Both the position numbers and the translations under genes were made by a program. The notes beneath the pieces are model-generated. The model had not been told where the DNA came from and searched no databases. It was given only the letters and a program-made list of their open reading frames with translations. Positions 31,094 through 38,453 of a DNA stretch of 43,634 nt are shown in pieces. Origin of the DNA: a virus; the IMG/VR virus record IMGVR_UViG_3300048924_000624, positions 1 through 43,634 of that record; one strand, given 5' to 3'. The stretch's first letter is position 1. Every line of letters begins with the position of its first letter.

Positions 31094-31122
31094 AATATAG
31101 CTCATTTTGTTGCATTTTGCAA
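31094..31122 (-). promoter_or_regulatory. Late promoter (PR'-like)
   Basis: On the minus strand TTGCAA (31117-31122), a spacer of exactly 17 bases and TATATT (31094-31099), placed just after the Q gene and just before a terminator. This is the lambda PR' arrangement. The Q-binding element would be expected around the -35/-10 spacer. Confidence 0.75.
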
Positions 31123-31152
31123 GCCCAATTGAGGGAGTTAGTGAAAGTTACC

Positions 31153-31845
31153 TCACATTTCCGCCACTTTCAGTTCTTGATACTCTTCGTACCGTGACAA
31201 AATTTCGCTTAGTGCCTGGCTGTCCATTTCAGCAAAAGACGCTTTGAAAGCCGCCCAGTGGCCTGAATACACTCTGAGCCAGGTGGAACGCTCAACGCTG
31301 ACCATGCGCGCCAGAGCTGCACCAGCATACTCCTGATAGGTATCGTTATTACGCGAGGCAGCAACTTCTTGCGCCGCCAACCAGACAAGCCCTACCAGTT
31401 TTTTAGTGACACGGTCCTGGATTTTTTTGCCGCTATGCTGACGCTGAAACTCTTCCCATACGTGCTGGCACATTAACCTCTGGTACCGGAAAGCAAGGTC
31501 ATGCCCATAGCAGTACCGCACCCATGCCTGCAAATGCTCCCCCAGACCATTGACCGATCGACGCCATGCTGAACAAGCGAACTCCGTATCCTTAATAGGC
31601 GGTAAAGGTCGGCGACGGCTCCTTGTCTCAAGAACATAAAGCGGAGTGGCCAGAGTTTTTACCACCTTTGATCCACAACCTTCCCCACCCTCCATGACGA
31701 TTTCAGGATGGTGCCGAGGGTATTTATTCTTATCTGCTGGTGGATGCTCACTGAACGCCTGCAGCTGTCCTTTTGTCGATCCTGATAAATCCGCCAGCGC
31801 GCGGCGCAGTTCAATCCGCGTATATTCCAGTTCTTGTAAATTCAT
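31153..31845 (-). CDS. Q: Late antitermination protein Q
   Basis: 230 residues from MNLQELEYTRIELRRALADL; the start fits the family, which begins with LEYVR.ELR.ALADLSG.TKGQL. Q binds near the late promoter, joins RNA polymerase and lets it ignore terminators across the lysis and structural genes. The middle has AWRRSVNGLGEHLQAWVRYCYGxD, and the C-terminus carries a YSGHWAAFKASF segment. The gene is the last of the - strand early operon and directly precedes the promoter it should control. Confidence 0.88.
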   Translation of the reverse strand: MNLQELEYTRIELRRALADLSGSTKGQLQAFSEHPPADKNKYPRHHPEIVMEGGEGCGSKVVKTLATPLYVLETRSRRRPLPPIKDTEFACSAWRRSVNGLGEHLQAWVRYCYGHDLAFRYQRLMCQHVWEEFQRQHSGKKIQDRVTKKLVGLVWLAAQEVAASRNNDTYQEYAGAALARMVSVERSTWLRVYSGHWAAFKASFAEMDSQALSEILSRYEEYQELKVAEM

Positions 31846-31866
31846 TATGCTCAGCGCTCCATACAA

Positions 31867-32928
31867 TTACGCTTTTGTTATTACGCCGATCGCCATCGCT
31901 CGATTCATAAACCGGAATAGCAGCTCCAACTGGGTACCGTGTTTTTTCTCGAACGCTGCAACATCAGCATGTAATTTGTCGTGACACTCTCTGCACAGAG
32001 GGATCACGAACAAATCGTGGGCTTTAGTGGCGGTACCGCCCATGCCGTGACCAATGACATGGTGTGGATCATCCGCTGGCCGCCGGCAACCTTCACAGGG
32101 CTGGGTTTTAACCCACCGGGTATAGTCCTCATTCACCCACCTGCGGTGTTTTGGGCGCAACATGAATGATTCAGGGGATTCAGGATCCGCATGCAGAGCC
32201 AGAACCTTTGGCTGTTCATAGGCTACTTCCTGATTTGCTCCATACTTCAATTTCGCAGCCGTGACCGCAGGGGTGACCTTCTTCTGCAAAATGCTTTTTG
32301 CCGGGGGCATCGGCACAATGTCACTTTCTCGATATACGGATAAAAACGGCTCATCCGGTAATCGAAGCGCAAGCTGGGCCATCCTTGCCGTGATTGCATC
32401 AGCAATGCCTGAATAAACGGCCCACCAGCACAATTCACCGAGGGATAATTCACGCTCGTTGTTATAGCCAAGCGATGACAGGATGGAACTGATCAGCCAG
32501 TTAATGAGATTACGCCGGGCCAGTTCTGCCAGCGCCGCGGTGGTTTGATCGCGCAGCTGGTTATCGCAATGCCAACAGAGCAATATTGATCCAGGGGGGT
32601 GTCGCATCGTTACCATCTCATGATGGTGATAATCAGTGTGCGGGTACTGGCATTCCTTCACGTTTCGCTCTAACCAGAATTCCAACGCGTTCAAACCTCC
32701 TGCTGCACGGATAACTCTCTCGTCGGTGAAGAATCCCTCGAGGGACTTATCTTCTGCCAGCGGCTGCCTGGCATCAGGGACGAGCCCCGACGGAAGTCCA
32801 GCCATGCTTTTTGGCTGAGGCTCCACCAGCACACGCCCCTGTTGAAACAGAGACATCAGTTCGCTACCCGGCTTTAACACCACAAGCCCCAGGCGCGGAA
32901 CAGTCTCGGCTGTAAACAGTCCTCTCAC
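31867..32928 (-). CDS. DUF968 protein with HNH-like zinc centre
   Basis: 353 residues from a GTG that overlaps the upstream stop (GTGA). The N-terminal two thirds have ILLCWHCDNQLRDQT and NLINWLISSILSSLG, typical of DUF968. The C-terminus holds an HNH-like nuclease core: PCEGCRRPADDPHHVIGHG and IPLCRECHDKLH. It occurs in lambdoid phages at the place of recombination nucleases such as Rap, so a Holliday-junction or recombination nuclease role is likely; not shown here. It ends 21 bases before the Q start. Confidence 0.85.
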   Translation of the reverse strand: MRGLFTAETVPRLGLVVLKPGSELMSLFQQGRVLVEPQPKSMAGLPSGLVPDARQPLAEDKSLEGFFTDERVIRAAGGLNALEFWLERNVKECQYPHTDYHHHEMVTMRHPPGSILLCWHCDNQLRDQTTAALAELARRNLINWLISSILSSLGYNNERELSLGELCWWAVYSGIADAITARMAQLALRLPDEPFLSVYRESDIVPMPPAKSILQKKVTPAVTAAKLKYGANQEVAYEQPKVLALHADPESPESFMLRPKHRRWVNEDYTRWVKTQPCEGCRRPADDPHHVIGHGMGGTATKAHDLFVIPLCRECHDKLHADVAAFEKKHGTQLELLFRFMNRAMAIGVITKA

Positions 32929-33617
32929 GCGGCATGCCCCTTAGCGATGTGTGCCGTCCACAGGCCACCGATCCACTCGATGCCTTTGGATGTAAAACGT
33001 GCCTGGCTAAAGGCGTAGTTAGTTTCGCTCGAAGTGCCAGTTTTAACTTCAAACCGCCCGGCTGCAATGTGCTGGTGCCGCGGTGTCAGCACTCCGCCGA
33101 GCCGGTACATAATGTCGCTCTCAATGAGGAACAAGCGGAAATCGGTCTCTTTGGCCTGCAACAGCTTTGCCACCTGGCGGAAAGACATTGAGCCTTTGGC
33201 AGTACAATACCGATCGACAAACTCAATTTTTGGCGCGGCAGCGGCTAACTGCTGGCTGAGTTGTTCTTTCTGCTCGGCCAGATCCGCGGCGAGACGTAAT
33301 GCCTCCGGCAATGTTTGCGGGACACTTACGGCCTGGCTGTTCTCCAGCTCTTGCCAGCGATCGACAACAGCGGCGGTAAATTCTGGCGACAGCCTGGCGA
33401 CGATCACCAGAGAATCACGTTTGTTGAACCAATACTCCTCGTAGGTTTGCCCGTTTTGCGGGTGTGTGTAGGGGGTGTGCGCCAACGGCGCGGTTAAAAT
33501 ACCAGCAGATGCAAGGCGCTCAGCTGAGCGCTTCACATCACCATGTTTGCTCTGCACCAGCCTGGCAATTTCACGGCTGGACATTGTCACAACACCCTTT
33601 GCGGTTAACTGATTCAT
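32925..33617 (-). CDS. Phage antirepressor-like protein (Rha/KilA-C type)
   Basis: 230 residues from MNQLTAKGVVTMSS, with GGAGAAATAGC before the ATG. The N-terminus is a Rha-type DNA-binding domain (SSREIARLVQSKHGDVKRS), then a helical linker (LAADLAEQKEQLSQQLAA) and a C-terminal KilA-C-like domain with GSMSFRQVAKLLQAKETDFRL and LTPRHQHIAAGRFEVKTG. Such proteins interfere with repressors or regulate phage growth. It lies in the - strand early operon between methylase and DUF968. Confidence 0.85.
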   Translation of the reverse strand: MNQLTAKGVVTMSSREIARLVQSKHGDVKRSAERLASAGILTAPLAHTPYTHPQNGQTYEEYWFNKRDSLVIVARLSPEFTAAVVDRWQELENSQAVSVPQTLPEALRLAADLAEQKEQLSQQLAAAAPKIEFVDRYCTAKGSMSFRQVAKLLQAKETDFRLFLIESDIMYRLGGVLTPRHQHIAAGRFEVKTGTSSETNYAFSQARFTSKGIEWIGGLWTAHIAKGHAA

Positions 33618-33668
33618 GCTATTTCTCCATATCAGGCGGCTGCACCCGCCTTTTGATTTGCACATAAT

Positions 33669-33728
33669 TCAGGAAGATTTGCCTCTACCAGCGCCACCAG
33701 CATAGTTATCAACGATAATTTCACGCAT
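33669..33728 (-). pseudogene. First 19 codons of a lost DNA cytosine methyltransferase
   Basis: MREIIVDNYAGGAGRGKSS then a stop. The start is that of phage C5-methyltransferases (IIVDNFAGGGG is motif I), after which the gene has been deleted. The frame starts inside the end of the 41-aa gene, as translationally coupled genes do. The rest of the methylase is missing and the antirepressor follows at once. Confidence 0.55.
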
Positions 33729-33846
33729 TGACGGCCCCCTGCATGCTGCTAACCAGACCACCAGCCACGCTAATTATTTCGCTGGTAGGCACACGCTCCA
33801 GCCAGAGTTGGTTGATGTTGGCCTTCAACTTGTTCTGTTGGTTCAC
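33721..33846 (-). CDS. Small early protein, 41 aa
   Basis: Starts at a GTG that overlaps the Dam stop (GTGA), preceded by GGGGG, and reads NQQNKLKANINQLWLERVP then EIISVAGGLVSSMQGAVNA. Helical and slightly amphipathic. The tight coupling on both sides supports real translation. No family recognised. Confidence 0.55.
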   Translation of the reverse strand: MNQQNKLKANINQLWLERVPTSEIISVAGGLVSSMQGAVNA

Positions 33847-34619
33847 CCCCAGAGAATCCGCCCCTCGACCTGGTTGAATACCAGACCAACCTCCAGCGGC
33901 CAGATGCGTGACTCTGCATCAGGCGTTGCAATGGGAGCAGGTATTACTTTTTCCGGCACCGACGGAAGGGCCAATTTTGCTGCGGCGAATTGAGCCAATG
34001 ACAATGCAGCACGCCCTTTTTCTTCCAGTTCTGTGCGATTGATATAGCTGAATCTTTCTCCACGCCAGGTTTTGTCAAAGACAGCGATTGCCCCGGCAAA
34101 AAATGCGCTGGTGGGTTGCTGCTTCTCGTCAGCGGGAACAAACCAAACAGGAAGATCGAACCCAATACGACCACGAATAAACATGATGTGATCGGCATCC
34201 TCCGGCCACCATGTTTCACTTGTGGCTGACTTCACGAGGTATATGTAACGACCACCTTTATCACGCATCGCCATTGTGTGATTCATGATGTGGGTCATGC
34301 CAGTGATGGCCTGCTTTTCATGGTACAGAGAACGGCTGTATGGCGGATTTGCAAACGCGGCGCCACCGAGTTCTGCCAGACGCTCTGACCAGTCCTGCGT
34401 CAGCGCGTTATCTTCGGCGGTATACCATGCAGGACATTTAGCATTGCTATCGTCTGCAAACAGATCCAGAACCATCGGCCCAAATATCGAATTGATGCCC
34501 CAAAACAACAAATCCGGAGTGCGCCACTGATCGCCAACCTCTTTCAATTCATGCGCTGGCTTTGAGCGCAGTTCAGCCAGCGCGCGGCAATATTTGTTAT
34601 CAGCATTCATGCTCATCAT
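33843..34619 (-). CDS. Phage N6-adenine DNA methyltransferase (Dam type)
   Basis: 258 residues. QWRTPDLLFWGINSIFG begins the domain, with LDLFADDSNAKC as the SAM motif and the catalytic NPPY at 91-94 (AAFANPPYSRSLYH). A WWPEDADHIMFIRGRIGF tract completes the phage DNA_N-6-adenine methylase pattern. It probably modifies GATC-like or other adenine sites in phage DNA against host restriction or to control replication. It overlaps the replication gene as ATGA. Confidence 0.9.
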   Translation of the reverse strand: MMSMNADNKYCRALAELRSKPAHELKEVGDQWRTPDLLFWGINSIFGPMVLDLFADDSNAKCPAWYTAEDNALTQDWSERLAELGGAAFANPPYSRSLYHEKQAITGMTHIMNHTMAMRDKGGRYIYLVKSATSETWWPEDADHIMFIRGRIGFDLPVWFVPADEKQQPTSAFFAGAIAVFDKTWRGERFSYINRTELEEKGRAALSLAQFAAAKLALPSVPEKVIPAPIATPDAESRIWPLEVGLVFNQVEGRILWG

Positions 34620-35479
34620 TTCGCTCCCCTGAAGCCAGCTGGGATGGCTTTATCTGGCCCACCAAATTTCATCGGATCATGCTTACGAATTGAGCCCCAG
34701 TACTGTCGTTCTGGGCGTCCTGCTGCGTTCCACTTATTTGCGGATTGCAGGTAACCTGGGAATTTAGATGGCAAAAACAACGTTGTTGGGCGCAGATATT
34801 CGGCCATTTTCAGATCTTCGCCCCACTTCTCGACACTGTAATCGACCACCAACAGCAGCTCATCGGGCGTAAACCCGTCAGCCAGGCGAGCCCGGATGTT
34901 TTCCAAGGACGATTTGCAGACCTGATACCGTGATCCGGTGGTCTTGTTCAGATGTGATAAAACCTGCTTCGCCTGATCGGTGATAACCACCACAGGGTCG
35001 GGTTGCGCAGCAACCGAACAAGAATGTTTTTTATCTGATGGATCAGTAGTTGTATTTACTGACGGATCCCCCCCAGATTCTGACGGGTGAAACCCCCCTT
35101 TTTCATCGTTTTTTGATGCCTCAGATTTTGACGCGTCGGTTTTTGAGGCATCAAATTTTGATGCGTCAGAATCTGACAGGTGAGAAAAGGCAGCAGCCTG
35201 TAATTTCGCAACATTGAGCTGGTAAACGTTCGATGCATTGCGGTTGCCTTTACGGCGCTGCTGGCGGGTTAACCAACCGTCTTTTTCCAGTTGAGATATA
35301 GCTGTGCGAACCGTGCTCTCACCGGCACCAATCTGGCGCGCGATGGTAGCGATGGAAGGCCAGCTAACCCCTTCATCACTGCTGAAGTCTGCCAGACGCG
35401 CCATGATGGCAACGCTGGACAGCTTCATGCCAGAAGCGGCACAAGTGTCCCAAACGTAACCCGTTAATTTAGTGCTCAT
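34616..35479 (-). CDS. Replication initiation protein (O-like, helix-turn-helix)
   Basis: 287 residues. The N-terminal winged helix (ARLADFSSDEGVSWPSIATI, then GESTVRTAISQLEKDGWL) would bind the origin. The middle is a low-complexity tract of four to five DASK-type repeats encoded by 15-bp DNA iterons. The C-terminal domain (YWGSIRKHD and RARLADGFTPDELLLVVDY) is the conserved phage replication-protein end that recruits the host replisome. No separate helicase or loader gene (P) is seen in the operon. The ATG lies within the end of the DUF4222 gene. Confidence 0.85.
   Translation of the reverse strand: MSTKLTGYVWDTCAASGMKLSSVAIMARLADFSSDEGVSWPSIATIARQIGAGESTVRTAISQLEKDGWLTRQQRRKGNRNASNVYQLNVAKLQAAAFSHLSDSDASKFDASKTDASKSEASKNDEKGGFHPSESGGDPSVNTTTDPSDKKHSCSVAAQPDPVVVITDQAKQVLSHLNKTTGSRYQVCKSSLENIRARLADGFTPDELLLVVDYSVEKWGEDLKMAEYLRPTTLFLPSKFPGYLQSANKWNAAGRPERQYWGSIRKHDPMKFGGPDKAIPAGFRGAK
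35111..35185. repeat. Five 15-bp iterons inside the replication gene, candidate origin
   Basis: Direct repeats at 35111, 35126, 35141, 35156 and 35171, with consensus TTTTGAKGCRTCARA (the last copy more diverged). In lambda the origin is a set of iterons inside gene O that O itself binds. Here the same position, an AT-rich stretch after them (35030-35060) and tight spacing suggest the phage origin. Confidence 0.65.
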
Positions 35480-35648
35480 GGTCGTCCTTTAACTCTGTAA
35501 ACTTGCGCTTGAATTGTTCGAGCGGGCTGAAGCATTCGTGGTTATAACCATCCCGCAGGTAGACAACTCGTTGAGTCTCTGGCTCCCACCGGATAACCCG
35601 AACGGGGATCCCTCTGTGGTCTTTGAACCTTCGGTTAACTTCGCGCAT
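35469..35648 (-). CDS. DUF4222 protein
   Basis: 59 residues starting MREVNRRFKDHRGIPVRVIR, with YLRDGYNHECFSP, a clear match to the small prophage family DUF4222 (function unknown). The stop overlaps the start of the replication protein (ATGAGCACTAA), so expression is coupled. It overlaps a second frame (next entry) over 160 bp. Confidence 0.82.
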   Translation of the reverse strand: MREVNRRFKDHRGIPVRVIRWEPETQRVVYLRDGYNHECFSPLEQFKRKFTELKDDHEH

Positions 35649-35815
35649 AAGCGTTTCGCCTTCCTGTAGTAAACCCCCACAATTGCGACCGCCCGACTGT
35701 GGTTACATGGCACCCAGCGGTTTGCTATTCTGCGTTCATACCGAAACAACGGAGCGCCCGGTACCGGGATCATCCTCAGTTGCGGTAAACGGTTAAAAGC
35801 CGTTAAACTGGTCAT
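35489..35815 (-). CDS. Hypothetical early protein, overlapping DUF4222
   Basis: 108 residues from MTSLTAFNRLPQLRM, five bases after the YmfL stop. The first half (FRYERRIANRWVPCNHSRAV) looks like small proteins found at this place in lambdoid phages. The second half lies in the DUF4222 gene in another frame and is Ser/Asn-rich, so it may be only an open tail. The 5' half is probably real; the true end may be under selection only in one frame. Confidence 0.5.
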   Translation of the reverse strand: MTSLTAFNRLPQLRMIPVPGAPLFRYERRIANRWVPCNHSRAVAIVGVYYRKAKRLCAKLTEGSKTTEGSPFGLSGGSQRLNELSTCGMVITTNASARSNNSSASLQS

Positions 35816-35820
35816 GCGGA

Positions 35821-36369
35821 TTACTTCTCCATACAAGATTTGTCTGCCACGACGCCCGGAGCTGCACACTCGCGGGCGTCACTCTTTTCCGGCGCGCAAA
35901 ACACACGGAAAAGCAGCGTCAAATGTTCCTGCCACTTAGCCATCACCTGATAGCTGTTCTCTTCGATCTGGGCGCGTTCCTGAGCATCAATAACGCCGTC
36001 AGCGGTAGCTTTACGAACGTATTGCGAATGCCTGCCGATCCACTCAACTGACTCCATGAGACGCTGGTTGATATCGCCATTCTCAATCTCTTCAACATCA
36101 GCTAATGGCACAAAAACACCGTTCGAGTGACGTGCAATAGCGTTCGCTATGTGGTTTGAACCACCAGCACGCTGAAGCACCATCGCCCAACCGAGCGGGA
36201 AGATCTGATCACCGTCGGTACGCAGCCGGTTAAACAGCGCGTTCTCGGTCACACCCAACCACTCAGCAGCTTCTGAATATCCCCCAGGCAGTTCGGTGAT
36301 CGTTTTTTTGATTGCGGCCACCAGCCAAGCTGGCTGCTTATCTACTTTCCATTCAGGTTCTATACCCAC
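35821..36369 (-). CDS. YmfL-family early regulator (CII position)
   Basis: 182 residues from a GTG with AAGGGG six bases upstream; the open frame further upstream overlaps cro in another frame and is rejected. The protein resembles E. coli e14 YmfL: EPEWKVDKQPAWLVAAIKKT, LPGGYSEAAEWLGVTENALF and GDQIFPLGWAMVLQRAG, containing a helix-turn-helix. It sits where lambda has cII, directly after cro, so a role in the lysis-lysogeny decision is likely. Confidence 0.82.
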   Translation of the reverse strand: MGIEPEWKVDKQPAWLVAAIKKTITELPGGYSEAAEWLGVTENALFNRLRTDGDQIFPLGWAMVLQRAGGSNHIANAIARHSNGVFVPLADVEEIENGDINQRLMESVEWIGRHSQYVRKATADGVIDAQERAQIEENSYQVMAKWQEHLTLLFRVFCAPEKSDARECAAPGVVADKSCMEK

Positions 36370-36406
36370 GGTTAACCCCTTATATCTGTGGTTTCTTCCC
36401 AGATGT

Positions 36407-36595
36407 CTAATCTGTAGGCTTCTGATAAAGGCTGGCGTCGTACTTAAGCTTGCCTTCAGTAATTCGTTCGATAACGAACGCTTGCTTCTGAGGAATAACC
36501 TCTCGCCATCGGCAAACAGCCGGGTGGGAGATCCCAAGAACACTGGCGGTTTTTGATACACCGCCAAAGTGCTCAATAACTTGTGATTTACGCAT
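36407..36595 (-). CDS. cro: Cro-like repressor
   Basis: 62 residues, MRKSQVIEHFGGVSKTASVL then ISHPAVCRWREVIPQKQA, a helix-turn-helix of the Cro/YdaS type, typical length. AGGAGG precedes the ATG. It is divergent from cI across a 92-bp operator region and is the first gene of the - strand early operon. It should bind the same operators in the opposite preference order and turn off CI synthesis. Confidence 0.9.
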   Translation of the reverse strand: MRKSQVIEHFGGVSKTASVLGISHPAVCRWREVIPQKQAFVIERITEGKLKYDASLYQKPTD

Positions 36596-36625
36596 GGTTC
36601 CTCCTAGTTAACTCACGCCTCAAAA

Positions 36626-36687
36626 GTAACAAAAGGTACATCAAATAGCAAACAACAGTTACAAGGGATCAATGTAACATTGGTTAC
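36626..36687. promoter_or_regulatory. Right operator region between cro and cI
   Basis: Contains GTAACAAAAGGTAC (36626-36639), GTTAC (36658-36662) and GTAACATTGGTTAC (36674-36687), all variants of an inverted GTAAC...GTTAC/GTAC element. The last copy touches the cI start codon, so cI mRNA from a maintenance promoter may have almost no leader. Confidence 0.75.
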
Positions 36688-37347
36688 ATGAAAACAGAGA
36701 TGAAAGACCGAATAAGATCCCGTCGAGTCCAGCTCGATATAACGCAGCAGACCCTAGCTAAACGCCTAGGTGTTAGCCGCGTGTCCGTTACTAAATGGGA
36801 GAGCGGTACAACGAAGCCTGATGGTGAGAACCTCCATCAGCTGGCGATGGCGTTGCAAACCACGCCTGAATGGATTCTCTACGGGAAAGGAGATGAAGCG
36901 CAGGATGACACGAAAGTGATCCCCTTTCTCAAACCCCCTAAGGCAGTTCCAATTATCTCTGCTGTCCAGGCAGGGACGTGGACTGATACTTACGCATGCT
37001 CAAGGCTTTCTGATGTGATTTCATGGACGCAAACCACTGCAAACGTTTCTGATGAAGTATTCGGCCTGGTTGTTCGTGGGGAATCGATGACTAACCCACA
37101 TGGTCTACCATCCATTCCCGAAGGGTCGATCGTAATAGTTGAACCACACTATGGCCAATTGGATGACCTTTACGGAAAAATAGTCGTGGCGTTACTTGAT
37201 GGCTCTGCTGAAGCAACAGTGAAAAAACTCGTCTGGGATAGCCCTTTCGCGTATCTGATGCCGCTTAATCCTGCCTTCAAACCTATACCAATAGATGGCA
37301 ATTGCCGGATTGTTGGTAAAGTTGTTCAGATAACCCAGAATATTTAA
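36688..37347 (+). CDS. cI: CI-type repressor, self-cleaving
   Basis: 219 residues. N-terminal XRE helix-turn-helix (TQQTLAKRLGVSRVSVTKWE), then the LexA-like protease domain: cleavage site Ala95-Gly96 (VQAGTW), Ser133 (GESMTNP) and Lys179 (ATVKKLV). RecA filaments trigger cleavage, so the prophage is SOS-inducible. It holds both early operons from operators that flank it (36626-36687 and 37401-37449). No ribosome site is seen before the ATG. A terminator follows. Confidence 0.95.
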   Translation: MKTEMKDRIRSRRVQLDITQQTLAKRLGVSRVSVTKWESGTTKPDGENLHQLAMALQTTPEWILYGKGDEAQDDTKVIPFLKPPKAVPIISAVQAGTWTDTYACSRLSDVISWTQTTANVSDEVFGLVVRGESMTNPHGLPSIPEGSIVIVEPHYGQLDDLYGKIVVALLDGSAEATVKKLVWDSPFAYLMPLNPAFKPIPIDGNCRIVGKVVQITQNI

Positions 37348-37360
37348 GTTATTCAATTCT

Positions 37361-37389
37361 AATGCCGGATGCTCATCTGGCATTTTTTT
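37361..37389 (+). terminator. Terminator of cI
   Basis: AATGCC-G-GAT / ATC-T-GGCATT imperfect stem with a short loop and seven T residues, 14 bases after the stop. Confidence 0.8.
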
Positions 37390-37400
37390 CATCCCTCATG

Positions 37401-37452
37401 GTAACAAAAAGTACATTCCTCGCTTGACCCAAAAGGTAACTAAAGGTACATT
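37401..37452 (+). promoter_or_regulatory. Left operators and early promoter (PL-like)
   Basis: Operators GTAACAAAAAGTAC (37401-37414) and GTAACTAAAGGTAC (37436-37449) match the copies beside cro. The promoter is TTGACC (37424-37429), 17 bases, TACATT (37447-37452), with the second operator in the spacer, so CI bound there blocks it. It drives the + strand early operon. Confidence 0.8.
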
Positions 37453-37458
37453 TAAATC

Positions 37459-38028
37459 ACGCGATTGGTACCCACTATTACTTTCGCGGTTGTTAAGCAG
37501 AACCACCGCGCCTGATGTGGTTAAAAGCAGGCCAAAGCAATAAGACGTGATCCCTGTTCTGGCTGCTCACTTTCCCCTTGAGGGTGAGAGCCAGCTTTTT
37601 AAGGGCACAACGTGAAAGCGCACTCCTTCTCTCTTTCACTGCGGGGGCAGGTTTGTTACCGAAGGAGTGGGCTTTCAGTTGTGGTAATGCGGCTCTGCGC
37701 ACGTGACGAGGCCAACAAGTTTTTATTTCAACATTTGAAATGAATACGTTTCTTGAGGTGTAGCGTCGCCGGTTCTGGCCGGTCCGGCAGGTGGAGGCAC
37801 CACCGCCACAACAAAATCATTGCTGTGTGTAGTCTTTGCCCATCACATCGGTGGGCACCTTTTTTACACAAGAGACAAGGGCATCACCGGGCGACGGGCT
37901 CATTCCCCAATCCACCCGGGCGCTATGTAAATGGACCTCCTACCCTTAGCCGAAGCGCAGGTGCCCTTTTCTGTTGTGTATGGAGAAGTTCCACTGGCGG
38001 TGGCAGCCGCCTCACAGAGGGTTAAACC
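37459..38028 (+). promoter_or_regulatory. Long structured leader of the + strand early operon
   Basis: No gene that I can support lies in these 570 bases. RNA structure is strong: CGCGGT / ACCGCG (37485-37510), a 15-bp stem with one mismatch (37614-37628 with 37662-37676), a terminator (37837-37865, 8-bp stem then six T) and a 20-base inverted repeat with 3 mismatches (37866-37885 with 37960-37979). An internal terminator after the early promoter calls for antitermination, but no N-type protein gene is present. The leader could itself act, as HK022 put RNAs do. Confidence 0.55.
37837..37865 (+). terminator. Leader terminator of the early operon
   Basis: TGCCCATC / GGTGGGCA (two G-T pairs), loop ACATC, then CCTTTTTT. 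It lies 164 bases before the first gene of the operon and must be bypassed for expression. Confidence 0.7.
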
Positions 38029-38400
38029 ATGAGTAATGACCGCATGACCGTAGTGCCCGATTTCCTGGGCGAACTGGATGCCGGCGTGTTCATGAACAAG
38101 ATCGCGGCGGCTTTAAACACTACCGCGCTTGGCGTTCTGAACAACGGCACCAAAGGCAAAGTAGTCCTCACCTTTGATATTGAGCGTATGGGTAACTCCG
38201 TCGAAGAGAAGCGCGTCAAGATCAAGCACAAGCTGAACTACGTCACCCCAACCCCGCGCGGTAAAGCCTCCGAAGAAGACACCACCGAAACACCAATGTG
38301 GGTTAACAAAGGCGGCAAGCTGACCATCCTGCAGGAAGATCAGGGGCAGCTATTCGGGATCAACGGCGGCGTTGACGGAAAGCTTAAAGCGGCACAGTGA
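38029..38400 (+). CDS. YfdP-like phage protein
   Basis: 123 residues, MSNDRMTVVPDFLGELDAGV with NGTKGKVVLTFDIE and ASEEDTTETPMWVNKGGKLT. It is a small phage family that stands immediately upstream of YfdQ in many enterobacterial prophages, as here. Function is unknown. GAGG lies 9 bases before the ATG. First gene after the structured leader. Confidence 0.75.
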   Translation: MSNDRMTVVPDFLGELDAGVFMNKIAAALNTTALGVLNNGTKGKVVLTFDIERMGNSVEEKRVKIKHKLNYVTPTPRGKASEEDTTETPMWVNKGGKLTILQEDQGQLFGINGGVDGKLKAAQ

Positions 38401-38453
38401 TCCGCAGCAGACAAATCACTGACATCCGATTGACCACATATTAAGGAAATTTT

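Noticed and set aside
37401-37449. CRISPR-like repeat unit formed by the GTAAC elements
   Set aside because: The copies are short, few and placed at promoters flanking a repressor; they are operators. No CRISPR array or cas gene was seen in the window.
37753-38025. 90-codon Arg/His-rich frame in the early leader, considered as an N-type antiterminator
   Set aside because: It starts at TTG without a ribosome site, lacks the N-terminal Arg-rich boxB-binding helix pattern, and follows the structured RNA elements; more likely non-coding.
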